A stretch of DNA of 64,000 nucleotides, from the NCBI RefSeq assembly GCF_017875645.1, contig NZ_JAGGMR010000001.1, positions 7,192,001-7,256,000 of the forward strand, given 5' to 3'. Shown piece after piece: positions 8,704 through 19,053 of this stretch (within the stretch, counting starts at the first letter, position 1; each line of letters begins with the position of its first letter). The notes below the pieces were generated by a model that saw only the letters and a program-made list of their open reading frames with translations, did no database searches and was not told the DNA's origin. Source of the DNA: Nocardia goodfellowii. Its GTDB lineage: Bacteria > Actinomycetota > Actinomycetes > Mycobacteriales > Mycobacteriaceae. The translations under genes and the position numbers were made by a program.

Positions 8704-10689
8704 GTGTGTGGACTGCTCGGATTTCTGACAGCTGACGCGGCAAGCGACTCCGGGGGACGACAGTCGCCGGAGGCGGCGGGGCCGGTAAGCCCAGTGGTAC
8801 AGCGGGTGTACGACGCCCTGCACTGTGTGCGCCATCGCGGCCCCGACGAACGCGGCACCTGGCACGACGACCACGTCATCTTCGGATTCAACCGGCTGTC
8901 GATCATCGATATCGAGCACTCGCACCAGCCGTTGCGCTGGGGCCCGCCGGAGAACCGGCAGCGGTACGCGCTCGCCTTCAACGGCGAGATCTACAACTAC
9001 ATCGAGCTGCGCGAGGAACTGAGCAAGGCGCACGGGGCGGAGTTCCCGGACGGTCAGATGTTCCTGACCGAGGGCGACAGCGAGACGATCGTCGCGGCCT
9101 TCCACTACTGGGGCCCCGAGGCGGTCCGCAAGCTGCGCGGCATGTTCGCCTTCGCGATCTGGGACACCGAGACTCAGGATCTGTTCCTCGCGCGGGATCC
9201 GTTCGGCATCAAGCCGCTGTTCCTGGCGACCGGACCCGCCGGCACCGCGTTCGGCAGCGAGAAGAAGAGCCTGCTGGAGTTGCTGCCCGCGCTCGGTCTT
9301 AGCGACGCGCTGGACCCGCGCGCGCTGGAGCACTACACCGTGCTGCAATACGTGCCGGAACCCGAGACCCTGCACAAAGACATTCGCCGGCTCGAATCCG
9401 GCAGTTACGCCACCATCCGGCCCGGTCAGGAGCCGAAGATCAGCCGGTACTTCCACCCGGGTTTCAAGGTGCGCCCCTTCGCGGCGGGCTCGGAACAGGC
9501 CCGCTACCGCGAAATCGCCGCAGCCCTGGAAGATTCCGTCGCCAAGCACATGCGCGCGGACGTCACCGTCGGCTCGTTCCTGTCCGGCGGCATCGACTCC
9601 ACCGCCATCGCGGCGCTGGCCATCCGCCACAACCCGAAACTGATCACCTTCACCGCCGCCTTCGAACGCGAGGGCTACTCCGAGGCCGATGTGGCCGCCG
9701 AGAGCGCCGAGGCGATCGGCGCCCGCCATATCGTGCGGACCGTCTCCCCCGCCGAATTCGCCGCCGCCATCCCCGAGATCGTCTGGTATCTCGACGATCC
9801 GGTGGCCGACCCGGCGCTGGTGCCGCTGTACTTCGTGGCCAAGGAGGCGCGCAAGCACGTCAAGGTGGTGCTCTCCGGCGAGGGCGCCGACGAGCTGTTC
9901 GGCGGGTACACGATCTACCGGGAACCGTTGTCGCTCAAGCCCTTCGAATATCTGCCGCGGGGTGTGCGCAAGCTGGCGGGCCGGTTGTCCGACCGCATTC
10001 CGGACGGCACCCGCGGCAAGAGCCTGCTGCACCGCGGTTCGCTGACGCTGGAGGAGCGCTACTACGGCAACGCCCGCAGCTTCAACGACGCCCAGTTGCG
10101 GTCCGTGCTGCGCGAATTCCGGCCGGAGTGGACCCATCAGGACGTCACCGCCCCGATCTACGCGCAGTCGCGCGGCTGGGACCCGGTGGTGCGGATGCAG
10201 CACCTGGACCTGTTCACCTGGCTGCGCGGCGACATCCTGGTCAAGGCCGACAAGATGACCATGGCCAACTCACTGGAGCTGCGCGTACCGTTCCTGGATT
10301 CCGCGGTCTTCGAGGTCGCCGAGCGGCTGCCGTTCGAGCAGAAGATCACCAAGGACACCACCAAATACGCACTGCGCCAAGCCCTCGAGGGCATCGTGCC
10401 CGCACATGTGCTGCACCGGGCCAAACTCGGTTTCCCGGTCCCGATGCGGCATTGGCTGCGCGGCACCGAACTCTACGACTGGGCCCAGCAGACCATCGCC
10501 GACTCGCAGACCGATCACCTGCTGGACAAGGCCGCGATCAAGGGCATGCTGGACGATCACCGCGCCGGCCGCTCCGACCACAGCCGCCGGTTGTGGACGC
10601 TGCTGGTGTTCATGGTGTGGCACGGGATCTTCGTCGAGGACCGCATCAAGCCGGATATCCAGGAGCCGGTGTACCCGGTCTCGCTGTAG
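8704..10689 (+). CDS. asnB: glutamine-hydrolysing asparagine synthetase
   Basis: 661 residues. An N-terminal class II glutaminase domain begins at the essential cysteine (V-C-GLLGFL; Cys2 becomes N-terminal after processing) and contains RHRGPDE, FNRLSIID and AFNGEIYNY. The C-terminal synthetase domain has the PP-loop SFLSGGIDSTAIA and the LSGEGADELFGGY segment. It makes asparagine from aspartate, glutamine and ATP. GTG 8704 is set by the catalytic cysteine, which must be residue 2; the reading frame is open far upstream but without conserved sequence. Divergent from ctaC, as Rv2201 is from Rv2200c. Confidence 0.95.
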   Translation: MCGLLGFLTADAASDSGGRQSPEAAGPVSPVVQRVYDALHCVRHRGPDERGTWHDDHVIFGFNRLSIIDIEHSHQPLRWGPPENRQRYALAFNGEIYNYIELREELSKAHGAEFPDGQMFLTEGDSETIVAAFHYWGPEAVRKLRGMFAFAIWDTETQDLFLARDPFGIKPLFLATGPAGTAFGSEKKSLLELLPALGLSDALDPRALEHYTVLQYVPEPETLHKDIRRLESGSYATIRPGQEPKISRYFHPGFKVRPFAAGSEQARYREIAAALEDSVAKHMRADVTVGSFLSGGIDSTAIAALAIRHNPKLITFTAAFEREGYSEADVAAESAEAIGARHIVRTVSPAEFAAAIPEIVWYLDDPVADPALVPLYFVAKEARKHVKVVLSGEGADELFGGYTIYREPLSLKPFEYLPRGVRKLAGRLSDRIPDGTRGKSLLHRGSLTLEERYYGNARSFNDAQLRSVLREFRPEWTHQDVTAPIYAQSRGWDPVVRMQHLDLFTWLRGDILVKADKMTMANSLELRVPFLDSAVFEVAERLPFEQKITKDTTKYALRQALEGIVPAHVLHRAKLGFPVPMRHWLRGTELYDWAQQTIADSQTDHLLDKAAIKGMLDDHRAGRSDHSRRLWTLLVFMVWHGIFVEDRIKPDIQEPVYPVSL

Positions 10690-10702
10690 CCCCCGAGACG
10701 CC

Positions 10703-10734
10703 GAACGGCCGCACCGATTCCGGTGCGGCCGTTC
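10703..10734. terminator. bidirectional hairpin terminator
   Basis: A 13-bp perfect stem (10703-10715 with 10722-10734) sits between convergent asnB and adoK. Confidence 0.82.
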
Positions 10735-10744
10735 GTGTCTCAGC

Positions 10745-11780
<1,036 letters not shown>

Positions 11781-11795
11781 CGTATCAATCTCAGC

Positions 11796-12146
11796 TCAGT
11801 TGAAGGAGTCGCCGCAGGCGCAAGAACCCGTGGCGTTCGGGTTGTCGATGGTGAAGCCCTGCTTCTCGATGGTGTCGACGAAGTCGATCGAGGCACCCTG
11901 GACGTAGGGCGCGCTCATCCGGTCGATCGCCAGCTTGACGCCGTTGAAGTCGGCGACGAGGTCGCCGTCGAGCGAACGGTCGTCGAAGAAGAGCTGGTAG
12001 CGCAGGCCGGCGCACCCGCCCGGCTGCACAGCGATGCGCAGCGCCAGGTCGTCGCGGCCTTCCTGATCCAGCAGGGCCTTCGCCTTGAGGGCGGCGGCCT
12101 CGGTCAGGATCGCGCCGTGAGTTTCGGTCTCGTTCTGCACAGTCAT
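11796..12146 (-). CDS. erpA: HesB/IscA/ErpA family iron-sulfur cluster assembly protein
   Basis: 116 residues, an A-type Fe-S carrier that delivers clusters to apo-proteins. The three conserved cysteines are present: GGCAGLRY and the C-terminal C-A-C-G pair in TGSCACGDSFN. Other family features are LTEAAALKAKALL and the KQGFTIDNPNATGSC ending. ATG 12146 has a clear AGGAGA site; longer in-frame starts upstream are not conserved. The position matches Rv2204c. A role in lipoate synthase or respiratory cluster supply is plausible but not shown here. Confidence 0.9.
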   Translation of the reverse strand: MTVQNETETHGAILTEAAALKAKALLDQEGRDDLALRIAVQPGGCAGLRYQLFFDDRSLDGDLVADFNGVKLAIDRMSAPYVQGASIDFVDTIEKQGFTIDNPNATGSCACGDSFN

Positions 12147-12331
12147 GAACTCTCCTAAAGGGACAGCTGTGGTCAACCCGTGAACAGCGCACGGCTCGTG
12201 GTCCTCAACACCACTCAGCGGGCTGCTATTCCCTATCTTGCCACCACGGTACCCGGACCGGACATCGGCTCCTGAGGTTTGCGGGACCCGCGCGTTTCCG
12301 GTCAGCTCGGACATCGAATAGCCTGGTCGCT

Positions 12332-13000
12332 GTGAAATTGTTCCGTCGCGGCGAGTCCAGCACCACCGACGCGACCGCCGACACCACGGCGGACGCGAAC
12401 GGCGGCGTGGCCGCCGACACCCGCAACCCATCCACCGTCACCCTGGGCAAAGGGCGTCCGACACCGAAACGTCGTGACGCGCAAGGCAAACGGCGCGGCC
12501 CGGTCGCGCCCGCCCCGCTGACCGCCAAGGAGGCCCGGGCCCGGCGCAAGGCCACTCGCGGCACCAAGGCGGACCGGAAAGCGGCCTCCGCCGAGCGCCG
12601 TCTGGCCGCCCAGGACCGCCGCGCGCGCATGCTCGCCGGTGAGGACAAGTACCTGCTGCCCCGCGATCAGGGCCCGGTGCGCGCCTTCGCACGTGACGTA
12701 GTCGACGCCCGGCGCAATCTGGTCGGGTTGTTCATGCCGATGGCGCTGGTGCTGATCCTGACCACCTTCGTGCTGCCCGCCTACCAGGGCGTAGTGACCT
12801 TGGTCATGCTCGCGATGATGCTCTTCATGATGATCGAGGGCGTCATCCTCGGGCGCATGGTCAACAACCGGGTCCGCGAGCGGTTCCCCGAGACCACCGA
12901 CGGCGGCGTCAAGCTCGGCTGGTACGCGTTCGTGCGCGCCTCGCAGATCCGCAAGATGCGCGCGCCGAAGCCGCGGGTCAGCCCCGGTGACGCGATCTAG
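12332..13000 (+). CDS. DUF3043 membrane protein
   Basis: 222 residues starting with GTG (VKLFRRGESS). The N-terminal 110 residues are charged and low-complexity, rich in Lys, Arg, Ala and Thr. YLLPRDQGPVRAFARDVVDARRN then introduces the conserved DUF3043 core with two membrane helices (LFMPMALVLILTTFVLPAY and VVTLVMLAMMLFMMIEGVIL) and a basic C-terminus. Function unknown; Rv2206 is the syntenic homologue. No clear Shine-Dalgarno; a leaderless transcript is possible. Ends at a strong hairpin. Confidence 0.85.
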   Translation: MKLFRRGESSTTDATADTTADANGGVAADTRNPSTVTLGKGRPTPKRRDAQGKRRGPVAPAPLTAKEARARRKATRGTKADRKAASAERRLAAQDRRARMLAGEDKYLLPRDQGPVRAFARDVVDARRNLVGLFMPMALVLILTTFVLPAYQGVVTLVMLAMMLFMMIEGVILGRMVNNRVRERFPETTDGGVKLGWYAFVRASQIRKMRAPKPRVSPGDAI

Positions 13001-13018
13001 CACCTCCCGGACACCGGA

Positions 13019-13047
13019 CAGGCCCTTCCTGATTCAGGAAGGGCCTG
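13019..13047. terminator. bidirectional hairpin terminator
   Basis: A 12-bp stem (13019-13030 with 13036-13047) and short loop between the convergent DUF3043 gene and the small peptide pair. Confidence 0.8.
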
Positions 13048-13084
13048 TCTTCGTTCTGGGGGCTCGCCGAAATCCGGCGGCGGC

Positions 13085-13246
13085 TCAATGGTGATCGGCC
13101 GCACGACCGAACATCGCATTCAGTTCGCAGCGCAGGCGCTGGGCGTCGCGGTCCTCCACGTCGGAGGAACCGGCCAGCCCGCGACCGCGGACCGCGATGG
13201 CCACCAGGACCGCGAGGATTACCAGGGTGAGGATCAGCGTGATCAT
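13085..13246 (-). CDS. small membrane protein B of a tandem pair (53 aa)
   Basis: A 53-residue peptide: one N-terminal membrane helix (MITLILTLVILAVLVAIAV) and a short charged tail with VEDRDAQRLRCELNAMF. GGAGGAG lies nine bases before ATG 13246, and the ATG overlaps the stop of the preceding gene (ATGA), so the two are probably translationally coupled. The tail matches its neighbour's DRDTQRVQNELAAI, so the two are paralogues. Function unknown. Length and topology suggest a membrane-tethered regulator or a subunit of a larger complex, but that is inference. Confidence 0.7.
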   Translation of the reverse strand: MITLILTLVILAVLVAIAVRGRGLAGSSDVEDRDAQRLRCELNAMFGRAADHH

Positions 13247-13404
13247 GACAAGAGCGCTCCTCCGGAATAGGCGCGGATCGCGGCCAGTTCGTTCTGTACA
13301 CGCTGTGTGTCGCGGTCGGTGGCCGGCGATCCGGTCCGATTCCGGCCGCTGGCGACGACTCCGAGGGCCACGAGGACTGCTGCGATAACCAGGAAAGTAA
13401 GCAT
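13243..13404 (-). CDS. small membrane protein A of a tandem pair (53 aa)
   Basis: A 53-residue peptide, MLTFLVIAAVLVALGVVASG, followed by NRTGSPATDRDTQRVQNELA and a short end. One membrane helix and a soluble tail; same length and layout as the downstream gene, with which it shares an ATGA stop/start overlap. No strong Shine-Dalgarno precedes ATG 13404. It is divergent from the GlxA-type regulator, with a palindrome between them. Confidence 0.68.
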   Translation of the reverse strand: MLTFLVIAAVLVALGVVASGRNRTGSPATDRDTQRVQNELAAIRAYSGGALLS

Positions 13405-13429
13405 GGCAGTAATTTTGCGCTCGTTTAAT

Positions 13430-13449
13430 TACCGCCGAAAGTGGCGGTA
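13430..13449. promoter_or_regulatory. inverted repeat between divergent genes (operator candidate)
   Basis: TACCGCC (13430-13436) and GGCGGTA (13443-13449) form a 7-bp dyad with a 6-base centre, extending to 8 of 9 positions. It lies in the short divergent spacer between the small-peptide pair and the GlxA-type regulator, so it could be the regulator's own operator. Confidence 0.4.
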
Positions 13450-13490
13450 CTGTCATTGTGCGCAAAGATCCAGCCAGGTAGTCTGAACGC

Positions 13491-14465
13491 ATGCTGTCGA
13501 AGGTCGCCGTGGTACTCGCCACGAAGGTCGCCATGTTCGAGTTCGGCGTCATCTGTGAGGTTTTCGGCCTCGACCGCACCGCCGACGGCATCCCCGCCTT
13601 CGACTTCAAGGTCTGCGGCGTCGAACCGGGCGTCGGCCTGCCCTCCTCCACTCCGGGGGTCACCATCACGCCCGCCTACGGCCTCGAGCACATCGCGCGA
13701 GCCGACCTCGTCGCCCTTCCGGCCTTCCCCGCCGCCGCCATGGACGACATCGATCCGGCCGTCATCGACGCCGTCCGCGCCGCCGACGCCGCGGGCGCGA
13801 CCATCCTCACCGTTTGCTCGGGCGCCTTCCTGGCCGGTGCCGCGGGCCTGCTCGACGGCCGCAAATGCACCACCCACTGGCGCTACGTCGACGAACTCGC
13901 CGCCCGCTTCCCCGAAGCCACCGTCGACCCCGACGTCCTGTTCGTCGACGAAGGCAATCTCATCACCAGCGCGGGCACCGCCGCCGGCATCGATGCCTGC
14001 CTGCACCTGGTGCGCCGCGAAATCGGCAGCGCCGCGGCCAACTCCATCGCCCGGCGGATGGTCGTTCCGCCGCAACGCGACGGCGGCCAGCGCCAATTCA
14101 TCGAGCGCCCCGTCCCCGCCTGCACCACCGACAGCCTGCGCAGCACTCTGCAATGGCTCAACGAGAACCTCGACCACCCGCACACCATCGAGGACCTCGC
14201 GGCCCGCTCGATGATGTCCACCCGCACCTTCGCCCGCCGCTTCGCCGCCGAGACCGGCACCACCCCGGTGAAGTGGCTGACCAACCAGCGCGTCCTCTAC
14301 GCCAAGCATCTCCTCGAGGAGACCGACCACAGCCTCGAATACATCGCCACCCGAGCCGGTTTCGGTTCCGGCGCCCTGCTGCGCCATCACTTCCAGCGCC
14401 TGGTCGGCATCGCTCCCACCGAGTATCGCCGCCGCTTCGGCCCGGTCTCCTCGGTCCCGGACTGA
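13491..14465 (+). CDS. GlxA-family transcriptional regulator (DJ-1/PfpI plus AraC HTH)
   Basis: 324 residues. The N-terminal DJ-1/PfpI-like amidase domain covers residues 1-180 and includes LTVCSGAFLAGAAGLLDG with the nucleophile-elbow cysteine and CTTHWRYVDELAARFPE. The C-terminal AraC domain has HTIEDLAARSMMSTRTFARR and LLEETDHSLEYIATRAGFGS with the second helix-turn-helix, ending PTEYRRRFG. Such regulators sense small metabolites, and the amidase domain is usually not enzymatic. Targets are unknown; the divergent small-membrane-peptide operon is the most obvious candidate. Confidence 0.87.
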   Translation: MLSKVAVVLATKVAMFEFGVICEVFGLDRTADGIPAFDFKVCGVEPGVGLPSSTPGVTITPAYGLEHIARADLVALPAFPAAAMDDIDPAVIDAVRAADAAGATILTVCSGAFLAGAAGLLDGRKCTTHWRYVDELAARFPEATVDPDVLFVDEGNLITSAGTAAGIDACLHLVRREIGSAAANSIARRMVVPPQRDGGQRQFIERPVPACTTDSLRSTLQWLNENLDHPHTIEDLAARSMMSTRTFARRFAAETGTTPVKWLTNQRVLYAKHLLEETDHSLEYIATRAGFGSGALLRHHFQRLVGIAPTEYRRRFGPVSSVPD

Positions 14466-14488
14466 CCAGCTGTTGATAGCGTTCAGGC

Positions 14489-15034
14489 GTGTCGAAACCT
14501 GTGGCGCGTCCGCCGCGGACGCTGGTGCTCGGTGGGGCCCGCTCGGGTAAGTCGGCGCACGCCGAGGAACTCGCCGGTGCGGCGGGGGCGGTGCGGTACC
14601 TGGCGACATCGGTGCCGGATCCGGCCGATCTCGACTTCGCGGAGCGGATCGCCCGGCATCGGGAGCGCCGCCCCGCGGCCTGGCACGTCGTCGAAAGCGC
14701 CGATCCCGCAACAGTTTTGACCGAGACGCCGTTCGCGGGAGCGACGCTGATCGATGACATCGGCACCTGGCTGACCGCGCGGATCGATGCGCGCGCGGCA
14801 TGGGACGCGCCGCGCGGCACCATCGCTCCGGAGGCCGACGACCTGGTCGCCGCGGTCGAGTCCTATCCCTGCCGATTGGTGATCGTCAGCCCGGAGGTCG
14901 GCATGGGCGTCATCCCCGCCACCCGATCCGGACGCCTGTTCCGCGACGAGATCGGCACACTCAATCAGCGGCTCGCCGCGGTCTGTGACGAAGCTTTCCT
15001 CGTCGTCGCGGGCCTCCCCCTCCGGCTCAAATAG
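14489..15034 (+). CDS. cobU: adenosylcobinamide kinase / adenosylcobinamide-phosphate guanylyltransferase
   Basis: 181 residues starting GTG (VSKPVARPPRTLVLGGARSG). The P-loop GGARSGKSAHAEEL begins near residue 15; the ERIARHRERRPAAWHVVE segment carries the guanylylation histidine region; and LIDDIGTWLTARID and VSPEVGMGVIPATRSGRLFRD are CobU signatures. It phosphorylates adenosylcobinamide and adds GMP in the nucleotide-loop assembly of cobalamin. First gene of a cobU-cobT-cobS run. Confidence 0.92.
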   Translation: MSKPVARPPRTLVLGGARSGKSAHAEELAGAAGAVRYLATSVPDPADLDFAERIARHRERRPAAWHVVESADPATVLTETPFAGATLIDDIGTWLTARIDARAAWDAPRGTIAPEADDLVAAVESYPCRLVIVSPEVGMGVIPATRSGRLFRDEIGTLNQRLAAVCDEAFLVVAGLPLRLK

Positions 15035-15106
15035 CCGGCAGGCAAGATTGGGCGGCGGAAGCCAGGTGCGGCGACGGCCGCACCCCCCGACCCGAGAGGC
15101 TCGACA

Positions 15107-16204
15107 GTGACACACGGATTCGGACCGGTTGCGCCCCCGGACGCGCAGAGCCGTGCGGCGGCCGAACAGCGGCAGGCGCAACTGACCAAACCCGGTGGGG
15201 CGCTGGGCCGATTGGAAGATCTCGGCAACTGGGTGGCCGCCTGCCAGGGCGTGTGCCCGCCGAAACAGTTCGAGCGTGCGCGGGTCGTGGTGTTCGCCGG
15301 AGATCACGGAGTGGCGCGGCACGGTGTCTCCGCCTACCCGAGCGAGGTGACGGCGCAAATGGTCGCCAACTTCCTCGGTGGCGGCGCGGCGGTCAACGCG
15401 CTCGCGGCAGTCGCCGGGGCGACCGTCCGGGTCGCCGACATCTCCGTCGACGCCGACACCGACCCGTCGATCAGCAAGCACAAGGTGCGCCGCGCCAGCG
15501 GCTCCATCGATCGCGAGGACGCGCTCACCCTGGAAGAGGTCGCGGCCGCGTTGGCGGCGGGCAAGGTGATCGCCGACGAGGAGATCGACGCGGGGGCCGA
15601 CCTGCTCATCGCGGGCGATATGGGCATCGGGAACACCACCCCCGCCACCGTCCTCATCGCCACCCTCACCGACAAGGAACCGGTAGCGGCCGTCGGCCGC
15701 GGCACCGGCGTGGACGACGAAGGCTGGGCCCGCAAGGTCGCCGCCATCCGCGACGGCATGCGCCGCGCCCGCCCCTCCGCCAAAGACCCGGTCGACCTGC
15801 TGCGCGTCGCCGCGGGCGCCGACCTCGCCGCCATCACCGGCTTCCTCGCCCAGGCCGCCACCCGGCGCACACCCGTCATCCTCGACGGCGTCGTGGTCAC
15901 CGCCGCCGCGCTGGTCGCCGAGGACCTCGCCGCCGGCGCGTCGGCCTGGTGGCTCGCCGGTCACCGCTCCACCGAACCCGCGCACAAACTCGCCCTCGAC
16001 CATTTGCGCCTGGATCCCCTGCTCGACCTGAACATGCGCCTGGGCGAAGGTTCCGGCGCCCTCACCGCCCTACCCCTGCTCCGCGCCGCCGTCGCCACCC
16101 TGGCCGACATGTCGACCTTCGCCGAAGCCGGGGTCAGCACCGCGGATCCCGAAACCGCCTCCGCCACAGAGCTTCCCGACGCCCCACCGTCCCTGCGCAA
16201 GTGA
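15107..16204 (+). CDS. cobT: nicotinate-nucleotide-dimethylbenzimidazole phosphoribosyltransferase
   Basis: 365 residues, GTG start. CobT makes alpha-ribazole phosphate from DMB and nicotinate mononucleotide for the lower ligand of cobalamin. Signatures: [54 protein letters not shown], and the C-terminal [13 protein letters not shown] with the catalytic glutamate. Its stop overlaps the cobS GTG start (GTGA), indicating translational coupling. Confidence 0.94.
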   Translation: MTHGFGPVAPPDAQSRAAAEQRQAQLTKPGGALGRLEDLGNWVAACQGVCPPKQFERARVVVFAGDHGVARHGVSAYPSEVTAQMVANFLGGGAAVNALAAVAGATVRVADISVDADTDPSISKHKVRRASGSIDREDALTLEEVAAALAAGKVIADEEIDAGADLLIAGDMGIGNTTPATVLIATLTDKEPVAAVGRGTGVDDEGWARKVAAIRDGMRRARPSAKDPVDLLRVAAGADLAAITGFLAQAATRRTPVILDGVVVTAAALVAEDLAAGASAWWLAGHRSTEPAHKLALDHLRLDPLLDLNMRLGEGSGALTALPLLRAAVATLADMSTFAEAGVSTADPETASATELPDAPPSLRK

Positions 16205-16950
16205 CCGGGGTGCGATTGGCGTTCTCCTGGTTGACGGTGTTCCCGGTGCGCGGGCCGGAGCAGGTCGACCGGGCGGCGGCGGGACGGGCTATCGCATCCG
16301 CGCCGTTGGTCGGAGTCACGCTCGGTGCGGCGGCGGCCGGAATGCTCTGGGGCTTGGTGACGATCGGGGCGAGCGCGTTGCTGGCCGGGTTCGTGGTGGT
16401 GGCGGGGCTGGCGCTGATCACCCGGGGTATGCATCTGGATGGGCTGGCCGACACCTTCGACGGCCTCGGCAGCTATGGACCGCCGGAGCGGGCCAGACAG
16501 ATCATGAAGAGCGGCGGGGCGGGGCCGTTCGGGGTGGCGGCGATGGTGTTCGCCGTTGCCGTACAGGCGATTTCGTTCGCGGCGCTGGCCGAGGCGAACC
16601 GGTGGTTCGCGGTCGCGCTGGCGGTGGCCCTCGGACGAATCGTGGTGGTGACGGCCTGTCGGCGGGGACTCGAGGCCGCGCCGGATACCGGGTTCGGGGC
16701 GCTGGTCGCCTCGACGCAGCCGCTGTGGACCGGTGTCGTGTGGACCGGGGTCGCGACGTCGGCCGCGGTGTTCGCGGTGCCGGGCCGGCCGTGGCTCGGT
16801 CCGCTGGTGGTGCTGTGTGCGGCCGGGCTGTCGGCGATGCTCGTGCGCCATACCGCACGACGATTCGGTGGGCTCTCCGGAGACGTGCTCGGCGCCGCGC
16901 TGGAGGTCTCGGTGGCCTGTGCGGCGGCGGGACTATCGCTGCGCGTCTAG
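16201..16950 (+). CDS. cobS: adenosylcobinamide-GDP ribazoletransferase (cobalamin synthase)
   Basis: 249 residues, a polytopic membrane protein that joins adenosylcobinamide-GDP to alpha-ribazole in the last cobalamin assembly step. It begins [19 protein letters not shown]; the metal-binding [12 protein letters not shown] motif and [16 protein letters not shown] follow, and several hydrophobic helices lie beyond. The GTG start overlaps the cobT stop. With cobU and cobT this gives the nucleotide-loop assembly steps; the corrin-ring genes are not in the window. Confidence 0.92.
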   Translation: MTGVRLAFSWLTVFPVRGPEQVDRAAAGRAIASAPLVGVTLGAAAAGMLWGLVTIGASALLAGFVVVAGLALITRGMHLDGLADTFDGLGSYGPPERARQIMKSGGAGPFGVAAMVFAVAVQAISFAALAEANRWFAVALAVALGRIVVVTACRRGLEAAPDTGFGALVASTQPLWTGVVWTGVATSAAVFAVPGRPWLGPLVVLCAAGLSAMLVRHTARRFGGLSGDVLGAALEVSVACAAAGLSLRV

Positions 16951-17014
16951 GGTTTGCCAGAAATTCCCGCCGCTGCCGCGCCGACCGTCTGGGTCGGGAC
17001 CTAAGGTGGACCTC

Positions 17015-17728
17015 ATGTCTTCCGAGCGCCTCTATTTTCGACAGCTGCTGTCCGGACGGGATTACGCCGTCGGCGATCCGATCGCGACGCAGATGCGCAA
17101 TTTCGCCTATCTGATCGGCGACCGGGAGACCGGTGCGTGTGTGGTGGTCGATCCCGCTTACGCGGCGGGCGATCTGGTCGATATCGCCGAGGGTGACGGG
17201 CTGCGATTGACCGGTGTGCTTGCGACACACCATCATCCGGATCATGTCGGGGGCAGCATGATGGGGTTCACGCTGCGCGGGGTCCGGGAGCTGCTCGAAA
17301 AGACGAGTGTGCCGGTGCATGTCAACAAGCAGGAATTGAGCTGGGTGGCGAATGTCACCGGGATCGCGGAGAGCGAGTTGTCCGGCCACGAGCACGGAGA
17401 CAAGATCACCGTCGGCGCATTCGACATCGAGTTATTACACACGCCCGGCCACACCCCCGGTAGCCAGTGCTTCCTGTTCGACAACCGGCTCATCGCCGGC
17501 GACACCCTTTTCGTCGACGGCTGCGGCCGCACCGACTTCCCCGGCGGCGACTCCGACGAGATGTTCCGCAGCCTGCGCTACCTCGCGGGTTTGCCGAGCG
17601 ATCCCGTTGTCTACCCGGGGCATTGGTACTCGCAGGAACCCAGCGCGAACCTGTCCCACATCAAGGACAACAACTACGTCATGCGCCCGCAGACCCTGGA
17701 GCAGTGGCAGATGCTGATGCCGGGCTGA
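17015..17728 (+). CDS. metallo-beta-lactamase fold hydrolase (glyoxalase II-like)
   Basis: 237 residues. The zinc motif is THHHPDHVGG near residue 70, followed by LHTPGHTPGSQCFL, LIAGDTLFVDGCGRTDFPGGD and YPGHWYSQ, all diagnostic of the MBL superfamily and closest in layout to glyoxalase II or persulfide dioxygenase-like proteins. The substrate is not decided by the sequence. ATG 17015 follows AAGGTGG. It is convergent with ilvE. Confidence 0.85.
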   Translation: MSSERLYFRQLLSGRDYAVGDPIATQMRNFAYLIGDRETGACVVVDPAYAAGDLVDIAEGDGLRLTGVLATHHHPDHVGGSMMGFTLRGVRELLEKTSVPVHVNKQELSWVANVTGIAESELSGHEHGDKITVGAFDIELLHTPGHTPGSQCFLFDNRLIAGDTLFVDGCGRTDFPGGDSDEMFRSLRYLAGLPSDPVVYPGHWYSQEPSANLSHIKDNNYVMRPQTLEQWQMLMPG

Positions 17729-17736
17729 TCCGGCAC

Positions 17737-17781
17737 CACGAAGAACGGGCCGGGCGCGACGCACCCGGCCCGTTCTTCGTG
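17737..17781. terminator. bidirectional hairpin terminator
   Basis: A perfect 18-bp stem (17737-17754 with 17764-17781) between the convergent MBL gene and ilvE. Confidence 0.87.
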
Positions 17782-17784
17782 CAT

Positions 17785-18885
17785 TCAGCTCATCGGGTTC
17801 ATCCACCCGTGGATATCGGCGAAGGTACCGCGCTGGATGCCGGTCAACGTGTCGCGCAGCGCCATGGTGACCTCACCGGGCTGCCCGCCGCCGATGGTGA
17901 ATTCGCCATCCGCGGATCGCACCGAACCGACCGGCGTGATGACAGCGGCGGTACCGCAACCGAAAACCTCGGTGATTTCCCCGGAGTCGGCGCCCTTGCG
18001 CAATTCCTCGACCGAGACCAGCCGCTCTTCGACCTGGAACCCGGAGTCGGCGGCGAGGGTGAGCAGCGAGTCGCGGGTGATGCCGGGCAGCAGCGACCCG
18101 GACAGCGACGGGGTCACCAGGCGGGCCTGCGAACCGGAGCCGTAGACGAAGAACAGGTTGTTGGTACCCATCTCCTCGACGTAGCGGCGCTCGCACGCGT
18201 CCAGCCACACCACCTGATCACAGCCCTGCTCCGCGGCCTGCGCCTGCGCGAGCAGCGAGGCCGCGTAATTGCCCGCGACCTTCGCCTCACCGGTACCGCC
18301 CGGAGCGGCACGCACGAACTCGCTGGACAGCCACACCTTGACCGGCTTGACGCCACCCTTGAAGTAGGCGCCCGCCGGCGAACCCAGCAGCAGGTACTTG
18401 TACGAGTCGGCGGGCTTCACACCCACCCCGACCTCGGTCGCGAACATGAACGGACGCAGGTACAGCGAGTCCTCGCCGCCGGCCGCGGGCACCCAGCGCT
18501 CGTCGACCTCCAGTAACTGCCGCACCGATTCGATGAACAGCTCCTCCGGCAGTTCCGCCATCGCCATCCGGCGGGCGGAACGCTGGAAGCGAGCGGCGTT
18601 GGCGTCGATGCGGAAGCACGACAGACTGCCGTCGCCCTGCCGGTAGGCCTTCAGCCCTTCGAAGATGGCCTGGCCGTAGTGGAACACCATGGTCGCCGGA
18701 TCCATGGACAGCGAGCCGTACGGTTCGACGCGGGCGTTGCCCCACTGGCCGTCGGTGTAGTCGATGGACACCATGTGGTCGGTGAAGTAGCGCCCGAAGC
18801 CGGGTGCCGCCAGGATCTCCTGTACCCGCTGCGCCGGGGCGGGCGCAGGATGTGGAATACGGGTGAACTGTGCGGCAACGGTCAT
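17785..18885 (-). CDS. ilvE: branched-chain amino acid aminotransferase
   Basis: 366 residues, a PLP class IV aminotransferase that performs the last step of Val/Leu/Ile synthesis and their first catabolic step. Motifs: [29 protein letters not shown], the PLP-lysine region [13 protein letters not shown], and [20 protein letters not shown] 18885 gives an N-terminus comparable to other actinobacterial IlvE. It lies 168 bases downstream of gcvT on the same strand, the same order as Rv2210c-Rv2211c. Confidence 0.94.
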   Translation of the reverse strand: MTVAAQFTRIPHPAPAPAQRVQEILAAPGFGRYFTDHMVSIDYTDGQWGNARVEPYGSLSMDPATMVFHYGQAIFEGLKAYRQGDGSLSCFRIDANAARFQRSARRMAMAELPEELFIESVRQLLEVDERWVPAAGGEDSLYLRPFMFATEVGVGVKPADSYKYLLLGSPAGAYFKGGVKPVKVWLSSEFVRAAPGGTGEAKVAGNYAASLLAQAQAAEQGCDQVVWLDACERRYVEEMGTNNLFFVYGSGSQARLVTPSLSGSLLPGITRDSLLTLAADSGFQVEERLVSVEELRKGADSGEITEVFGCGTAAVITPVGSVRSADGEFTIGGGQPGEVTMALRDTLTGIQRGTFADIHGWMNPMS

Positions 18886-19053
18886 GACGCTGATCCTAAC
18901 TCTGTCCGATTTCCGGCGGTGCGCCCTGCTGGGCCGTCCGCTCGAGCCGAGGTTCGCCTACTCGGCATGACTCCCGCAAGCCGTCATCCGGCTCCTGGCA
19001 TCCCGGCCGGCAACATCCGGTTCGAGCTGGGTTCTGCTGTGCAGATAGCCCAG

